The translations under genes and the position numbers were made by a program. This document shows, in pieces, positions 22,817 to 34,329 of a stretch of 64,000 nt of DNA (position 1 is the first letter of the stretch; the number at the start of each line of letters is the position of its first letter). A model generated the notes under the pieces. That model worked only from the letters and a program-made list of their open reading frames with translations. It was not told where the DNA came from and did not search any database. This DNA comes from Cryptomeria japonica. Taxonomy: Eukaryota > Streptophyta > Pinopsida > Cupressales > Cupressaceae. The stretch spans positions 157,593,954 through 157,657,953 of the forward strand of contig NC_081405.1 in the NCBI RefSeq assembly GCF_030272615.1, written 5' to 3'.

Positions 22817-23970
22817 CATCCTTTCTGATTTTTCATGCTTAGATCTGAAAAAATTGATTACATTTCCATGTTTGATCTTTTGCAAAATTTTAGAGGTGAT
22901 TGCATGAAAACCCTAAATTTTCTTTTTAGTAATTAAGCTTGTGAAATGTCTAAATGTTAATGCTTGTTTCAGATCTATCCTTCTATTACAAATTATCAAT
23001 TCATATTGGTGCTTTAATTTTGAAAATTAAGTGGTTAAGTGTCAAAACCCTAATTTTTAAAACCCTCTTGATTCAACCTTTGTCCGACAATTTCACTGAT
23101 CAAAACATCTCCAAATCAGCTGTAACTTTGGATTCCGCAATAAAATCACAATATCTTTCATCCCTGAAAATTTGGAAAAAAGTTGCGAGGACCGTGTGCA
23201 CTCCGAGCGCCATCGTCCCCGACATTTTTTCCGAAATTTCGGGAGCTAGATCTTACTGTATTTTCCTGCTAAAATCCAGAATTTTGGCTGATTTCATCAA
23301 ATCTAAAACTTTCAAAATTACAGTCAAAGTTGGTCTTGTGATTGCTTGGATTAAGGCTTCTAAACATTCAAAAATCATTGAAATTGAAATTTTGTGTCAA
23401 AATTGTGTTCTTACTGTCCTAAATCTGAAAAGTGTGTTTGCATTCATTAACAATTTCAGTGCTTTATTCAAATTCTTGCAATTCGTGACTTTTGAAATTA
23501 AGTGCTTAATTACAACAACTTTAATTTCCGCTTTCAAAATTGAATTTTGCGTGAAATTGAGTCAATTTTTAAATTTCAAAACTTGCATTGCTTTTGACAT
23601 TCTCTCTAAAATCATAAAATTCAAAATTTCGGTTTCCCTCTCTTTTTTTCAAAATTCAAATTTCGCATTTTTCGACAATCTGGGTAGGGTTCAATTTTGA
23701 GATTGCAACTTTAATTTGGCCTATCAATAGATCGTAAAATCACTCAATTTTTTCAGATTAGCTCTAAAATCATCATATCTTTCATCCCTGCAAATTTCGA
23801 AAAAAGTTGCAAGGACCGTGTTGCACTCCGAGCGCCACGGTCCCGGACATTTTTTCCGAAATTTCGGGAGACTGTCGTGATTGCATTTAACAGCTTAAAT
23901 CCAGAAGATTGGCTGATTTTACTGAAAATTGCTACCTCTAAAATCAAAATCTTCTCTCTCTTTCTAGTGC
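22817..23970 (+). other. Leader of the gag-only element with repeated hairpin modules
   Basis: AT-rich untranslated leader. A module of about 75 bp occurs twice (about 23172-23250 and 23797-23872); each includes a GGACCGTG...GGTCC-type inverted repeat followed by CGACATTTTTTCCGAAATTTCG or its variant. An open frame at 22954-23700 is low-complexity and not credible as a protein. Confidence 0.65.
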
Positions 23971-26900
23971 ATGAGTTTTACAACAATAAGCCCTACTTAC
24001 ACTATTCCCGTTAGACGAAGCCTGAGAATTAAGTCTTTCCGAGGTTTAATTACCGAAGAGATGGAACCTAATTTGAATAGCCTTTTTAACGAGGACATGG
24101 GTAATTCCTCTAATCCTCCTAATGATGAAGAAGCTCTCCATGAGGTTTCTGTAGAACAACTTTCGAAATTGGATAACCAATTTGACGATTTTCGACAATG
24201 GATGTCTCAAGAATACCCCGATAGTCAAGCTCTTCCTTTAATTGAGGGTCTAAAACGTATGCTTCAAAGTGATAAGAATGGAATTGATATTTTGCGTGGT
24301 ATTGCACACATTGTGGATTCGAATGTGATGCCTATGAAGAGTTGTGCCGAATCTTTAGGTTATACACAACCTCCTACTCAAGCCAATCATTCTATTCCTT
24401 TGATGACTTCTATTGCTAGCATACCTACCTTTACATCAAACATAATGGCTACTTCTACACAAGACATTCCTCCTGTGATCACCAGTCATGGGGGCAATCC
24501 TTCTTCTTCAATTAACCCTCTTCCTTCATTTAATCCAACTTCTTCATTCATTCCTTCAATGAGTGTCCCTATTATATCTCCACAAATGAACGTGATGCAA
24601 GGGGGCAATTCATTTAACCATTCCATTCCTCCTTGTAGTGTTCCTCTTGTCCAATCATCCCCTATAATTGACTATCATAGAGTCCCACCACCTTACTCTT
24701 TGCCTTCTTTCAATAACATAACACCTCCATCTCAATCTAACACATCTAATATGAATTCTTCGACTGAAGCGACCATTAACAATCTTGCACAAACTGTCTC
24801 TTCTTTACAGCAACAAATTGCCTCTATGAATCAATCTAAGTTTAGTGTGCCCACATTTGACGTTGCGAGCCCACTTTCTCTTGACATTGTCCGAGCTATT
24901 CCCCCTAAACATGTTGAAATTCCACATTTGGAACTTTATAATGGTAAAGGAGATCCTCTAACACATGTTAAGACTTTTCAAACAATTTGTACTGATTTTG
25001 CTTATGACCAAAGGTTGCTTGCAAAACTGTTCACTAGAACATTAAGAGACAAAGCCCTACAATGGTATTGCTCGTTGCCTTCTTATTCTATTACTTCTTT
25101 CGAACAACTTGCAAATGCTTTCATTCAACAATTTCAAAACAATATAAGTCCTAAAGTTACTTTGATTGATTTAATGCATTGTAAATAAGGTGTTAAAGAA
25201 AAAGTGACTGATTTCATTGGTAGATATAAGCATTTGTATGCTCAAATTTCTTTTCCAGTGCCTGACAATGATATTCAAAGAATCTTTATTTCTAATTTAC
25301 AAAAAGATATTCGAGACAAACTTCTGTTTTCTGAGTTTACTTCTTTCCAACAGTTGTGTGCAACTCTTCACAATTATCAACTGACTGTGAGTCAAATGGA
25401 ACAATCACATCCTATGGCTCCAAGTGATAAGGGTGATAGCAGTCAACAACCATTTGGGAAGTTTAAACCGAACAGAGATTCCATCAAATTCAATGAAAAC
25501 ATCATCAACAACAATGTGAATGCAACATCAGGTGTGCCTCCTATTTCTAAATTTTTCAAGAAAGAAAGAAAGTATACTCCTTTGAATGAATCATTGCATA
25601 GTATTATGAATAAGTTATTGGAACAAAATGTGCTTACTCTTCCTCCTATAAGACAAATTGATCCTGCAAAGATTACTTCACCTTATTTTGATAACAAAGC
25701 CTTTTGTCAATTTCATCGTCAGCTTGGGCATGATACTGAAAAATGTTTTTCTTTAAAGGGTAAAATTCAAGATTTGATTGATAATAATACTATTTCTGTT
25801 TCTGGAGTGAATGATAAAGGCAATACATCTGTAGCTCCTCCTAATCAAAATCTTTAGATTTTCACTGATCCATTACCTTCTCATACTTCTAATGCGATTG
25901 AGGCTAATGATTCCTCTCTTTCATCTGATGGTCCTGTGTCTATGACTCCGAATGTGATTAACTTTGTAGAGCAGCAAGAAAACCCTAAAGAACCTTCCAT
26001 CACATTTGATTCCAGTGAAACCATTAGGGCACCTGATGGTCCTTTATATATAGTTGCAAAAGTCAAGAATACACCTTGCCGTGGAGTGCTTATTGATCCT
26101 TCGTGCATGGTTAATGTTATTACTGAAGAATTTCTTTTTACTTTGCAATTGAATCAAGTGATATATGACAAAACAGATGTGATTGTGAAACTATTTGATG
26201 CATTTTCTTCTCCTGCAATTGGTTCTATTACATTGCCTATTGAGGTCCATAACAAATCCCTTGATGTGAACTTTGCTATTATTCCATCTTCCGAACAATT
26301 TCGTGTGAAGCTTGGCTATCCTTGGCTATCTTCCATGAAAGCTATTGCTTCTCCTATTCATAAGTGTTTGAAATTTCCCCATAATGGTGAAGTTGTTACT
26401 GTTAATCATAGTCTCTTTAAACCAGCTGAAAGAACTTCTAGCGTTCCTATTGATTACTTTTGGCCTAAACAATTCCAATCTCTTCTTCCGCGAAGTGATC
26501 ATCTTTTCAAATATTATCAAAAATGGAAAACAGATATGATCCTATCTTTAAGTGAACCTAGAACACCTAAACTTGACATCCCTATCATTCTTGAGAAGGA
26601 AGTTCTTCCTTTGAAAGATAAAACTAATGTCTTTCCTCAAGAAGATTCCCAACCCATCCCTATGGATGTGACTATGTCTATGCCTAATAAACCTTCTAAA
26701 AGTAGACCTATACCTCCTCGTCATGATGGACTTGGTCTTCTTCCTAAACCAAAAATTCCTCCTTTATATGGAGCAGTTCCTCCTCCTTCTTTTTATAGAG
26801 AGAAGAGACCTTCTTCTTCTCCTATTATCCAGCCTAAGAGATCACAACCTAAACACCCAAGTGATAAGGATGAGAACATTCCTCCTCCTCAATCTTCTCC

Positions 26901-27399
26901 ACTTCCTACTAAGACTAGACGAAATCGTTCTGCATGCGAACGTCGATGAAAGCGTCATCTTAGAGCTCAAGCAGCTGCTTCTCAAACTTTGCAATCTCTA
27001 AAAACACCTTCAACAAGCATTATTCCATTTTCTCCAAAATCTCCAAAACATAAGATGCATGATGGTCTTGATCCTGTGCGAATTAAAGACCCTATTTTTA
27101 TAAATCTTGATGATGATATAGATGAAAATGTTATTCATGATGAAAATGCTACTTCTCCTCTTGCTTCTGATAGTGAATATGAACTTGTTGATATTGATGA
27201 CCATTTATCTAATGAATTTTCTAAAGCACTTATCCTAGCTCCTAGACAAGAACAATGTGGCTTGGAACATGAACATAGCCCTTGTTTGGATCTTGTGATA
27301 GCTCCATCTGCTGTGTTGGATGTTCCTCCTCTAGCGTGTTCCCTGCCTTCCCGAAACATTGATCAGCAAGATCGGGGGGTAGATGACGTGCTAGACTAG
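23971..27399 (+). pseudogene. Gag plus protease-like polyprotein with three in-frame stops
   Basis: A single frame runs 23971-27399 (about 1,143 codons), broken only by TAA at 25186, TAG at 25855 and TGA at 26947, each one C-to-T change from a sense codon. Order: proline/serine-rich N-terminus; retrotransposon gag core about 24890-25400 (YNGKGDPLTHVKTF, ALQWY); a C-X2-H-X4-H-X4-C knuckle about 25710-25750 like that of the Tat element at the left edge; a retropepsin-like domain about 26030-26370, where the active-site loop reads LIDPSC instead of D-S/T/G-G; a proline-rich linker; an acidic tail. It would supply the capsid only. The protease is probably inactive because the Gly after Asp is replaced. 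Confidence 0.85.
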
Positions 27400-28130
27400 T
27401 TACATTAGCATAGCAGATTCTCTCCTCCTCTCTTGTGTTACTTCTTCTATATGTTATTCTCATTCTTCTATTTGTTGTCCTTAGTGTTGTCTACTTGAGG
27501 ACGATGCAAAGCATTGAGATCTCTCGATCTCTCTCATGTTGACTCAAAAGACACATGTGTTCCCTTCTTCTAGGTGACCTTCCTTGATTGGGGAATGAAG
27601 AACAATTATGCATACATACATATGATATATATACATGACTTATCATACAGCATACTGACCCCGAGGAAAGTGAAGTCACCTCGTGCTTTGTGTTTTGTGT
27701 CTATTATCCTTGGGCTTATCTCACACTTGGGGGCTAAATCCTTGCGATAACGTGCTCCTTTCCCTTTTCATTTTCTTATATGTATCACTACCTTAAAGCA
27801 ATCACCCCCGGTGAGGCGTGTGCGATCGCTTTAACGTAGGGGGGCATACATCCCGTTCATATCTTTTCAAGATACTTGAAAATTTCTTGGCGAACTTAGC
27901 TTTGCCTTGAAAATTTTCGGTATTCCTTTTGCATGACTCATAGTGAGGGAACCTTACTACTGACAGTCATGGTTCTCCCTCGTGATCTTCCCTTTTACTT
28001 TGTCAATCGAAGTCGTAAGATCCTTAGTCCACTGGGGGCTTGGTGTGTCTTGCCTCCTTGACGTGGTGAAAGTCTTTCAATGATTGTTCCTTGTACTTTA
28101 CCGGAAGTATGAGCATACATACTCCCGCTA
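27400..28130 (+). other. 3' non-coding region with hairpins and extra PPT-like motifs
   Basis: Holds ACTTGGGGGCTAAA at 27724-27737 and CACTGGGGGCT at 28030-28040, both resembling the true polypurine tract. Also short hairpins such as GAGGGAACC...GGTTCTCCCTC (about 27947-27999) and AAGTATG/CATACTT-like arms near 28106-28122. Confidence 0.6.
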
Positions 28131-28144
28131 AAGTGGGGGCTAAA
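28131..28144 (+). other. Polypurine tract
   Basis: AAGTGGGGGCTAAA immediately precedes the 3' LTR; primes plus-strand DNA synthesis. Confidence 0.75.
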
Positions 28145-29405
28145 TGTAGCATCCTAAAATTGCGACACTTGCAATTTCGACTGCATTTCGGTCTTCATGA
28201 TGGTGACGCAACACGCAACCTGAATGGAGACCCCGAAACCTGATTACGACACTGAAAACTGCATTTTTCAAGCACCCTGGCCTGAACCTCCTTGCACCCT
28301 GCTGTCCCGGGAGGTGGGACCAGAGCGCCCAGCGCCCTGGTCCTTCAGGACCAGGGTGCCCAGCGCCCTGGTCCCCCAGGACCATGGCGCCCAGCGCCCT
28401 GGTCCCTGGGTCCTATTTTGGGCCCGGTCTCCTTTGGACTTCGGGTCTTTTTGTTTGCAATTTGGAAAATAAACTTTCCTGGTCGGCCTAAGGTCGGGAA
28501 AATCAGTCTATCAGCCCTAAATGACAAGTATATAAACTACATTTTCCTCTTTCATTCGATATGATGGAAAAGGCGTGGAAACTATACTCAAGCATTCAAG
28601 CATTCAAGCATTCCTTCAAGCAATTGATCATTTCAAGTCTCCATTCAAGGCTAAGTGTTGCATTCAAGACAAGGATTCAACCATTGAAGAGGAGATCACT
28701 TACAACATACTACTACAACATACAACATACAACATCTATACCTTCGCACATAAGGATACAAACATCCTTACAACAAGGTATTAGTACTTGTTTTACATTA
28801 CAGTCATTTACATTTACAGCACTTGCTCATTTCTTGGTTAATTCCAAAACCGGGGTTTGACCTAAAGGCAAACCCCTAATCCCTAACCCCCCAATCGTCT
28901 TCGCTTTTCTGTGTGTAGGTTGCAGGTACGCGGCTGAAATTGAAGATCTGGAATCCTTGTGCAGAGACAAACAGATCCCCCTTCGTTTCGCGGATTTTTC
29001 GAAGGACCGTGGCGCCGGGCGCCATCGTCCCGACAACTTTTGCTCAAATTTGCAGGACAACGCCGTATCGACATTTCACTGCTAATTCCAGGTCCGCAGC
29101 TTCATCCTATATCCCTATCTCAGTTTATAAGCGAATCTTTGTCACTTTCTATGCATTCCTAGCCTAATTCTTCTATGCACATTCTTTACAAAAGAGGGTA
29201 GCCTTGCTTTCTTAACCCTTGAAACTCATTTAACATCCAATCTTGCATTGCGTGGGATTGGATCTTGTGGGTTTCAACCCCTCTTTTGAATGTAAAGTCT
29301 CTCCCCTAAGTGAAAACCATCAACCCTAGTGAATCTCCCTTCTCTCTCCTTGGAGTTGGAAGAGGGGAGAGCAACTAGGGTTCGATCGCGATTTTCCGCT
29401 TTACA
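28145..29405 (+). repeat. 3' LTR (1,261 bp)
   Basis: Nearly identical to the LTR at 21566 but with three instead of two hairpin units in U3. About half of the other differences cluster in the short GGCGCC-rich stretch near 29000-29055; most are transitions. Confidence 0.95.
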
Positions 29406-29410
29406 CAAAC

Positions 29411-30251
29411 ATAAACCAATATTCTAATATAGTATAATCTTTTATAAAAAAATACATTAGACATGATTTAAATTTGAAGAGCTCATTAAAATTATATTCA
29501 TTATTTTAATCTTTAATTTTGATAAATATAAAAAAAATATAATTAAAAAATATATCCTTAATGATGTATAGAATAATTTTTATAAAAATTAAAAGTCATA
29601 GATAAAAAAAATATTTTAATTAGATAAACCAAACTATCAGCTTTGTTTAGTCATTAAGTGAAGCAACATATGCTCATTTGTCATGTATTTGTCTACTTTG
29701 TAGTTATGTACTAATCAATGCATGATGTTAGCTTTACAGACTAAATTAATGAAAAATAAATAAAAATGGTAAGCCAATACTTTTCTTTCATATAAATTAA
29801 CAAGACTTATATATGACATTTTAAAATCATAAAAAATACATGATAAAATGTATAATTTATATATAAATTACCTTGGAGCTAACAATCAATTGAGTACACT
29901 CGAACCCAAGACCTCCCATGTAGGAGGCTCATAGCTAACTGTTGCATCATGGAGTCATGCCCATAATTTTTAAATATATTACATGTACATAAACAGTTCT
30001 TATTTTAATTTCTTTTTCATTTTATATATAATAATTTTTTCAATATATTAAAAATTTTGAATCAACAATATTGAAAAAATGTCTAAAATAAATTTGTGAA
30101 AATATAATGAATGACATTATATTATGAAGTGTTGATCTATTACAACATTTCAATTAATTATGAAGATATTTTAAAAATAGAAAATCCAAACATCTTATTT
30201 GAAGAAATTGACATCAAGAAAAATTTACAAACATTATAAAATTTGATCTCC
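29411..30251. other. AT-rich spacer
   Basis: Very AT-rich; apart from the SINE-like segment at 29871-29972, nothing recognised. Confidence 0.55.
29871..29972 (-). mobile_element. tRNA-derived SINE-like fragment
   Basis: On the minus strand: GCAACAGTTAGCTATGAGC, then a stem around CCTCC...GGGAGG, then GGTTCGAGTGTACTC, a good pol III B box. This is the usual head of plant tRNA-derived SINEs. No tail or duplication could be defined, and it does not fold as a real tRNA. Confidence 0.45.
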
Positions 30252-30571
30252 TATCTCCCATTAAGATTTATATACTAAGGGAGAGGGCCCTATAGTGGAG
30301 TGAGGTTCAATAGTAGGGATGACGATGTGACACTCTCCCATTAAGACTTGTATACTAAGGGAGAGGGCCCTATACTAGAGCGGGGTCCAATAGTGAGGAT
30401 GGCAGTGGGACACTCTCCCATTAAGACTTATATACTAGGGGAGAGGGCCCTATAGTGGAGCGAGGTCCAATAGTGGGGAAGATAGTGGGTCACTCTCCCA
30501 TTAAGACTTATATACTAGGGGAGAGGGCCCTATAGTGGAGTGGGGTCCAAGAGTGGGGATGACAGCGGGAC
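30252..30571. repeat. Four 80-bp tandem repeats
   Basis: Units at 30252, 30332, 30412 and 30492, each with TCTCCCATTAAGA...GGGAGAGGGCCCTATA...GGGGTCCAA. CTCCCATTAAG...TAGGGGAG can pair. They lie about 1 kb upstream of the quinone oxidoreductase start codon. Confidence 0.92.
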
Positions 30572-30689
30572 ACAAACAATCTATAAGTAGAGCACAACAA
30601 GGCCATGCCAATCTTTATCCCAAAAAAGATTCCATTAAATTTGAAAAAGCAACCAATTATGTGATACCACCTCAACACACCAATACACA

Positions 30690-31100
30690 TGACTTAATGC
30701 ACAACTATGGGTCTTACTTCTTTTTGGGACCATTTTGGACACCTTGGCAAAAAAGACATGTGATGGGATATCATATTTGACCATGTGGACTTGAAACCAA
30801 TTTTTATAAATAAAAGACTTGACATGTAAGTAGTTGTGCAAAATTCAAAGTGATTTGAAATATCTAAGGCAAATTTATGGATCTTACTTCTTTTTGGGAT
30901 CATTTTGGACACATTGGCAAAAAAGGCAGGTGATGTGGTATCATATTTGATCATGTGGACTTGAAACCAAAAATTTAAAATAAAAGACTTACATGTAAGG
31001 AAGTGTACAAAATTCAAAATGATTTAAAATATCTAAGACAGATTTTAAAAAGCATTAAAAAGCAACATACAAAATTCAAAATAATTTGAAATATCTAAAT
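30690..31100. repeat. Tandem duplication of about 170 bp
   Basis: TATGG(G/A)TCTTACTTCTTTTTGGGA occurs at 30706 and 30876, followed by matching sequence to GATTT(G/A)AAATATCTAAG; a third partial copy of the tail lies near 31064-31100. Confidence 0.8.
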
Positions 31101-31331
31101 AAGAAGGCCGAAGTTAAGTGCTCCACTATAAGACCCTCTCCCCGACTCCATCCCATATTATTAAAATCGCCATTCATAAATACCACCTGAGTTAATAATA
31201 AAAAAAGCAGGGGAAAAGACGTAGGAAACCATTAAAAAATGCTCTTATATTGTTGGACTATTCATGGCCATTCCGATCATTGTATCAAAGTTATCTTGCA
31301 CGCAACGAATCATAGTGTCACCTAAATAAAA

Positions 31332-31338
31332 TATAAAA
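31332..31338 (+). promoter_or_regulatory. Candidate TATA box of the quinone oxidoreductase gene
   Basis: TATAAAA about 200 bp upstream of the ATG at 31535, giving a 5' UTR of roughly 170 nt. It is the best TATA match in the upstream 400 bp. Confidence 0.5.
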
Positions 31339-31534
31339 CCCGTAACGCCGGCAGAAAATAACGCCAATTTCGCTGTTCACCAAAAATATGTTTAAAAAAA
31401 AATTAGAATCAGATAACAATCAGTGGTTTTACAACTGTTAAATCCAGTTTAACGCTGCCTGGAAAACAACCCTTCAAATTCGGCCCATCTGCTGGATCAA
31501 TTGTCGCTGATTTCAGTAAGGAGAGTATCCCGAA

Positions 31535-31557
31535 ATGGCTACCAAAGTTTACGTCGT
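31535..31557 (+). CDS. FQR1: NAD(P)H:quinone oxidoreductase, FQR1/WrbA type, exon 1
   Basis: Encodes MATKVYV plus two bases of the next Val codon, the first beta strand of a flavodoxin fold. The donor is GT|GTAAGA at 31558. The short first exon and its phase-2 boundary join cleanly to exon 2 (23 + 94 nt = 39 codons). The ATG is in good context (GAAATGGCT). The symbol is by family resemblance. Confidence 0.82.
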
Positions 31558-34235
31558 GTAAGACATTTAATCGCCCTTTTTTCCTTCTGTGCTGTATATT
31601 TTGTGTATATATATCAAGCCTTATCCATGCATCCGATCGACGCGTCAATTTGTAATTCTGCTTTGTTAAAATGCGTTTTCAGAAGTCGTTTGTGTCATAT
31701 GAGAGGGAATTCTAAGTTTTTAAAGTTCGATCTACCATGGCAGTTCTGAATTTTTTTTATTTTGAATTGTTTAATTGAATCTTGATGGCTTCGTGATCAA
31801 AACTGAAAAATTGTTATGTCAATCTGAATTACATGCCTAGAGTGCCAAATTCTTCAATCAATTATCAATATTTTAGCAGGTCGGGAGCTAAAAATCCTTG
31901 GGATTATCGTATTTAGTTAAATTTTGGTAGTCGCTTGTTAGAATACCAAGGAGTGAACATATAAAGACAATCTTCAGCAATAGGTCGCCAAAGTCTCCTA
32001 CCACTTGTTATGTTGGCGAAATCCTGCGACTGGTGTTAGTAGGACCAATGCAAATAGTATATTGCAAAGATGTCTAGAAATTCTCTTATCTTTTGTTCAG
32101 GATTAAGTGTAGTAGTACAGGGTATTTTTTATGGAATGTTTTATTCATGTTGCATTGAATTGTAATGTTCTTCTGGGATCAATTGCATAAAATGATTATG
32201 TTCCAAAGTTTGAGGGATCCCAACTGAACCCATCATCAGGTAAAGGATTAAGGCAGTTGATCCTAGGAGAGCATTGCAATTCTTTAAATTTTCTAGGATT
32301 TTGGGCAAAAAGGGTTCCTTTAATTCTACTAGACTGTGAGTACACCAGGCATGATTGTGTGGTAAAGTTGGAATCTCATCACAATGATTGTCCGGTTCAA
32401 ATTTCCACGGGAGCAGATAGGAAGTGTAATATATTGAGTCCCCATTTGTGTGGCAATGGCTGAGGGCCCTTCAACTCTCTATTCGTCCATCAAGATGAAA
32501 AACTGTGCACATTTTTACACAATTTGTCAATCAAGAAATTAAAACTGTGCATATTTTTTAGGTCCCAGTGTAGCTTGGGCTGATGAGATCCTATTTGTCG
32601 AAGAATTAACCATCTATATATGTGACAAAATCTTGATCCCTTAAATTTTTTCTGTGTATGCTATATAGCCAGATGTATGAACCTGTTATGACATTCTCAT
32701 TCAGGCAGTGGAGGGGTGTACCGTGGTTATCTCAGCGGGTGCCTCTGAGAAGCATTTGGAGCAATTTCAATGAAATGGTCCCATGAAATATGAAATTTCT
32801 TCTGTAAATTTTAAGAGACCGCACTTGGAGCTGTAATTAGAAAATTAATTACAAAAAGATCACTACACACAAGTTGTCATTTGGAAAGTAGTCTTACTTA
32901 CATATCTGAGGGGGAGCTGCAAAGTTCCAGCAACCCTGTCTCTACTGGTTGCTTGAGGTTTAACTTTAAGGACAAGATTCTAGTTTTTCCTATTTCCCGT
33001 TTCATAGGTTTCTTGGGCATCCCATGCAGGAGAAAGAGAGGTGTAGACCACTCCATAGGATGGCATCCTCATCCATTTTTTCTTTTTTTGAACAACATAA
33101 TATTTTTCTCCTTGCTGCATTGAAATCAATCTGACAGGCTGGTATGTTAAACTCAGTCTGAGCAGTAGTACACCATGCTCCCCCAGGTATGTTTCCAAAT
33201 GTGGACAGATTTAAAAACATCACTCTATGATGTTTCATATCATCCTGTTGTGCCAGTCTCCCAGAATCCTTCCTCATGAATTTTCTTCTTTGGTGACATT
33301 TGAAGAGTTTTTTTAAAATCATGTATACCATAGAAGCAGATTGTGAAGGGCTCTTGTCTGAGTTTCTTGATTATGGAGTGGGTTCACTGGCCTTTTCTTT
33401 TGGTAGAGCTTTCTAATTAACTTGTATGCTTGGGCTCCTGCCCTCTTGGTCTTATCATATCTTTCATCCCATTCACAAGTCAAAAAACAGTTTAAACACA
33501 AATAATTACAGAACTCTTATGATTGGACACATGTCTACCAAATTTTATGCAGTTGGTAGGATATGAAACTGTCTGAGCACTTGAAGTGTGGTCACCTCAG
33601 AGCGATGGCTAAGGCAGGCTTCAAAAGAGACTTTCAGACTACTACTACATGTTTACCATCTGGCTCGCAGTGATATTTTAAAGTTTTTTTTTTTGGCTTC
33701 AAGAGGGCCTTTGACTTTTTCCCAAGACATCTATTTTTTAGGGGCTATGCTCTATTTTTTAGAGGCTATGTGCTATAAGTGTGTCAGAAATATTCATTAC
33801 TGCCACCATAAGGCTTTACAAAAATTTTGGACTCCTCATGGACTCTCTAATGTCATCAAGACTTAAGTACTATTGGTGTCCAACAAGGATGCCTACACTT
33901 ACTCAGTTATTAGCAGAGATATCACGTCTTTAAAAGATGCAGACACTTACACAGTTGTTAGCAAAAATATCATGTCTTTAAAGGATGTAGACTCTTTTTA
34001 GGATTTAAATTGACAAGCTAAAGGACTTTCTTTGGCAGAAAATTCATGTTGATGATAGTGGTAATTGTGCATCATGTTCTAATTTCTTATAAGGCATACT
34101 AAATTAAATCTGCCTTTACATCCTTTTATACATAAGGCATTGGTAAAAGTGCATTTGGCTGTCATTCTACCTGTATCAGAATCACTACCAACATCTTTGA
34201 ATTTAATGTTCATTACTAAATTATTATCGTTTCAG
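31558..34235 (+). other. Intron 1 of the FQR1-like gene
   Basis: 2.68 kb, GTAAG...TTTCAG. Otherwise unremarkable AT-rich sequence, with a partial duplication of about 57 bp near 33890-34000 (TCACGTCTTTAAAAGATG / TCATGTCTTTAAAGGATG). No gene recognised inside. Confidence 0.75.
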
Positions 34236-34329
34236 GTACTATTCAATGTATGGACACGTGGAGAAGCTTGCAGAGGAGATAAAAAAGGGTGCAGATTCTG
34301 TGGAAGGTGTAGAGGCTACATTATGGCAG
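34236..34329 (+). CDS. FQR1: FQR1/WrbA-type quinone oxidoreductase, exon 2
   Basis: Encodes [15 protein letters not shown] and on to EATLWQ. SMYGHV is the phosphate-binding loop for FMN in WrbA-family proteins. The acceptor TTTCAG|G at 34235 and donor CAG|GTTTGC at 34329 give phase 2 in and phase 0 out, the exon structure I recall for plant FQR1 genes. Confidence 0.9.

Larger units (their letters stand above)
21566..29405 (+). mobile_element. Complete non-autonomous gypsy-type LTR element with gag/protease only
   Basis: LTRs at 21566-22795 and 28145-29405 begin TGTAGCATCC and end TTACA. The 5-bp target duplication CAAAC is perfect (21561-21565 and 29406-29410). A primer-binding site follows the 5' LTR and a polypurine tract precedes the 3' LTR. 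The 5.3-kb interior holds one coding region with gag and a protease-like domain. No reverse transcriptase, RNase H or integrase is present, so it depends on another element. By eye the LTRs differ at roughly 15-20 sites plus one 31-bp unit, pointing to a fairly recent insertion. It resembles the TR-GAG / large retrotransposon derivative class. Confidence 0.92.

Noticed and set aside
22954-23700. 248-residue open frame in the leader of the gag-only element
   Set aside because: Low-complexity (F, I, K, S, L), no family resemblance, lies in the untranslated leader with repeated hairpin modules.
29871-29972. Functional tRNA gene
   Set aside because: Only the B-box side looks tRNA-like; acceptor and anticodon stems do not form. 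Kept as a SINE-like fragment.
33002-33501. Possible gene on the minus strand in intron 1
   Set aside because: Two short frames with no recognised domain; likely chance or very old remnant.
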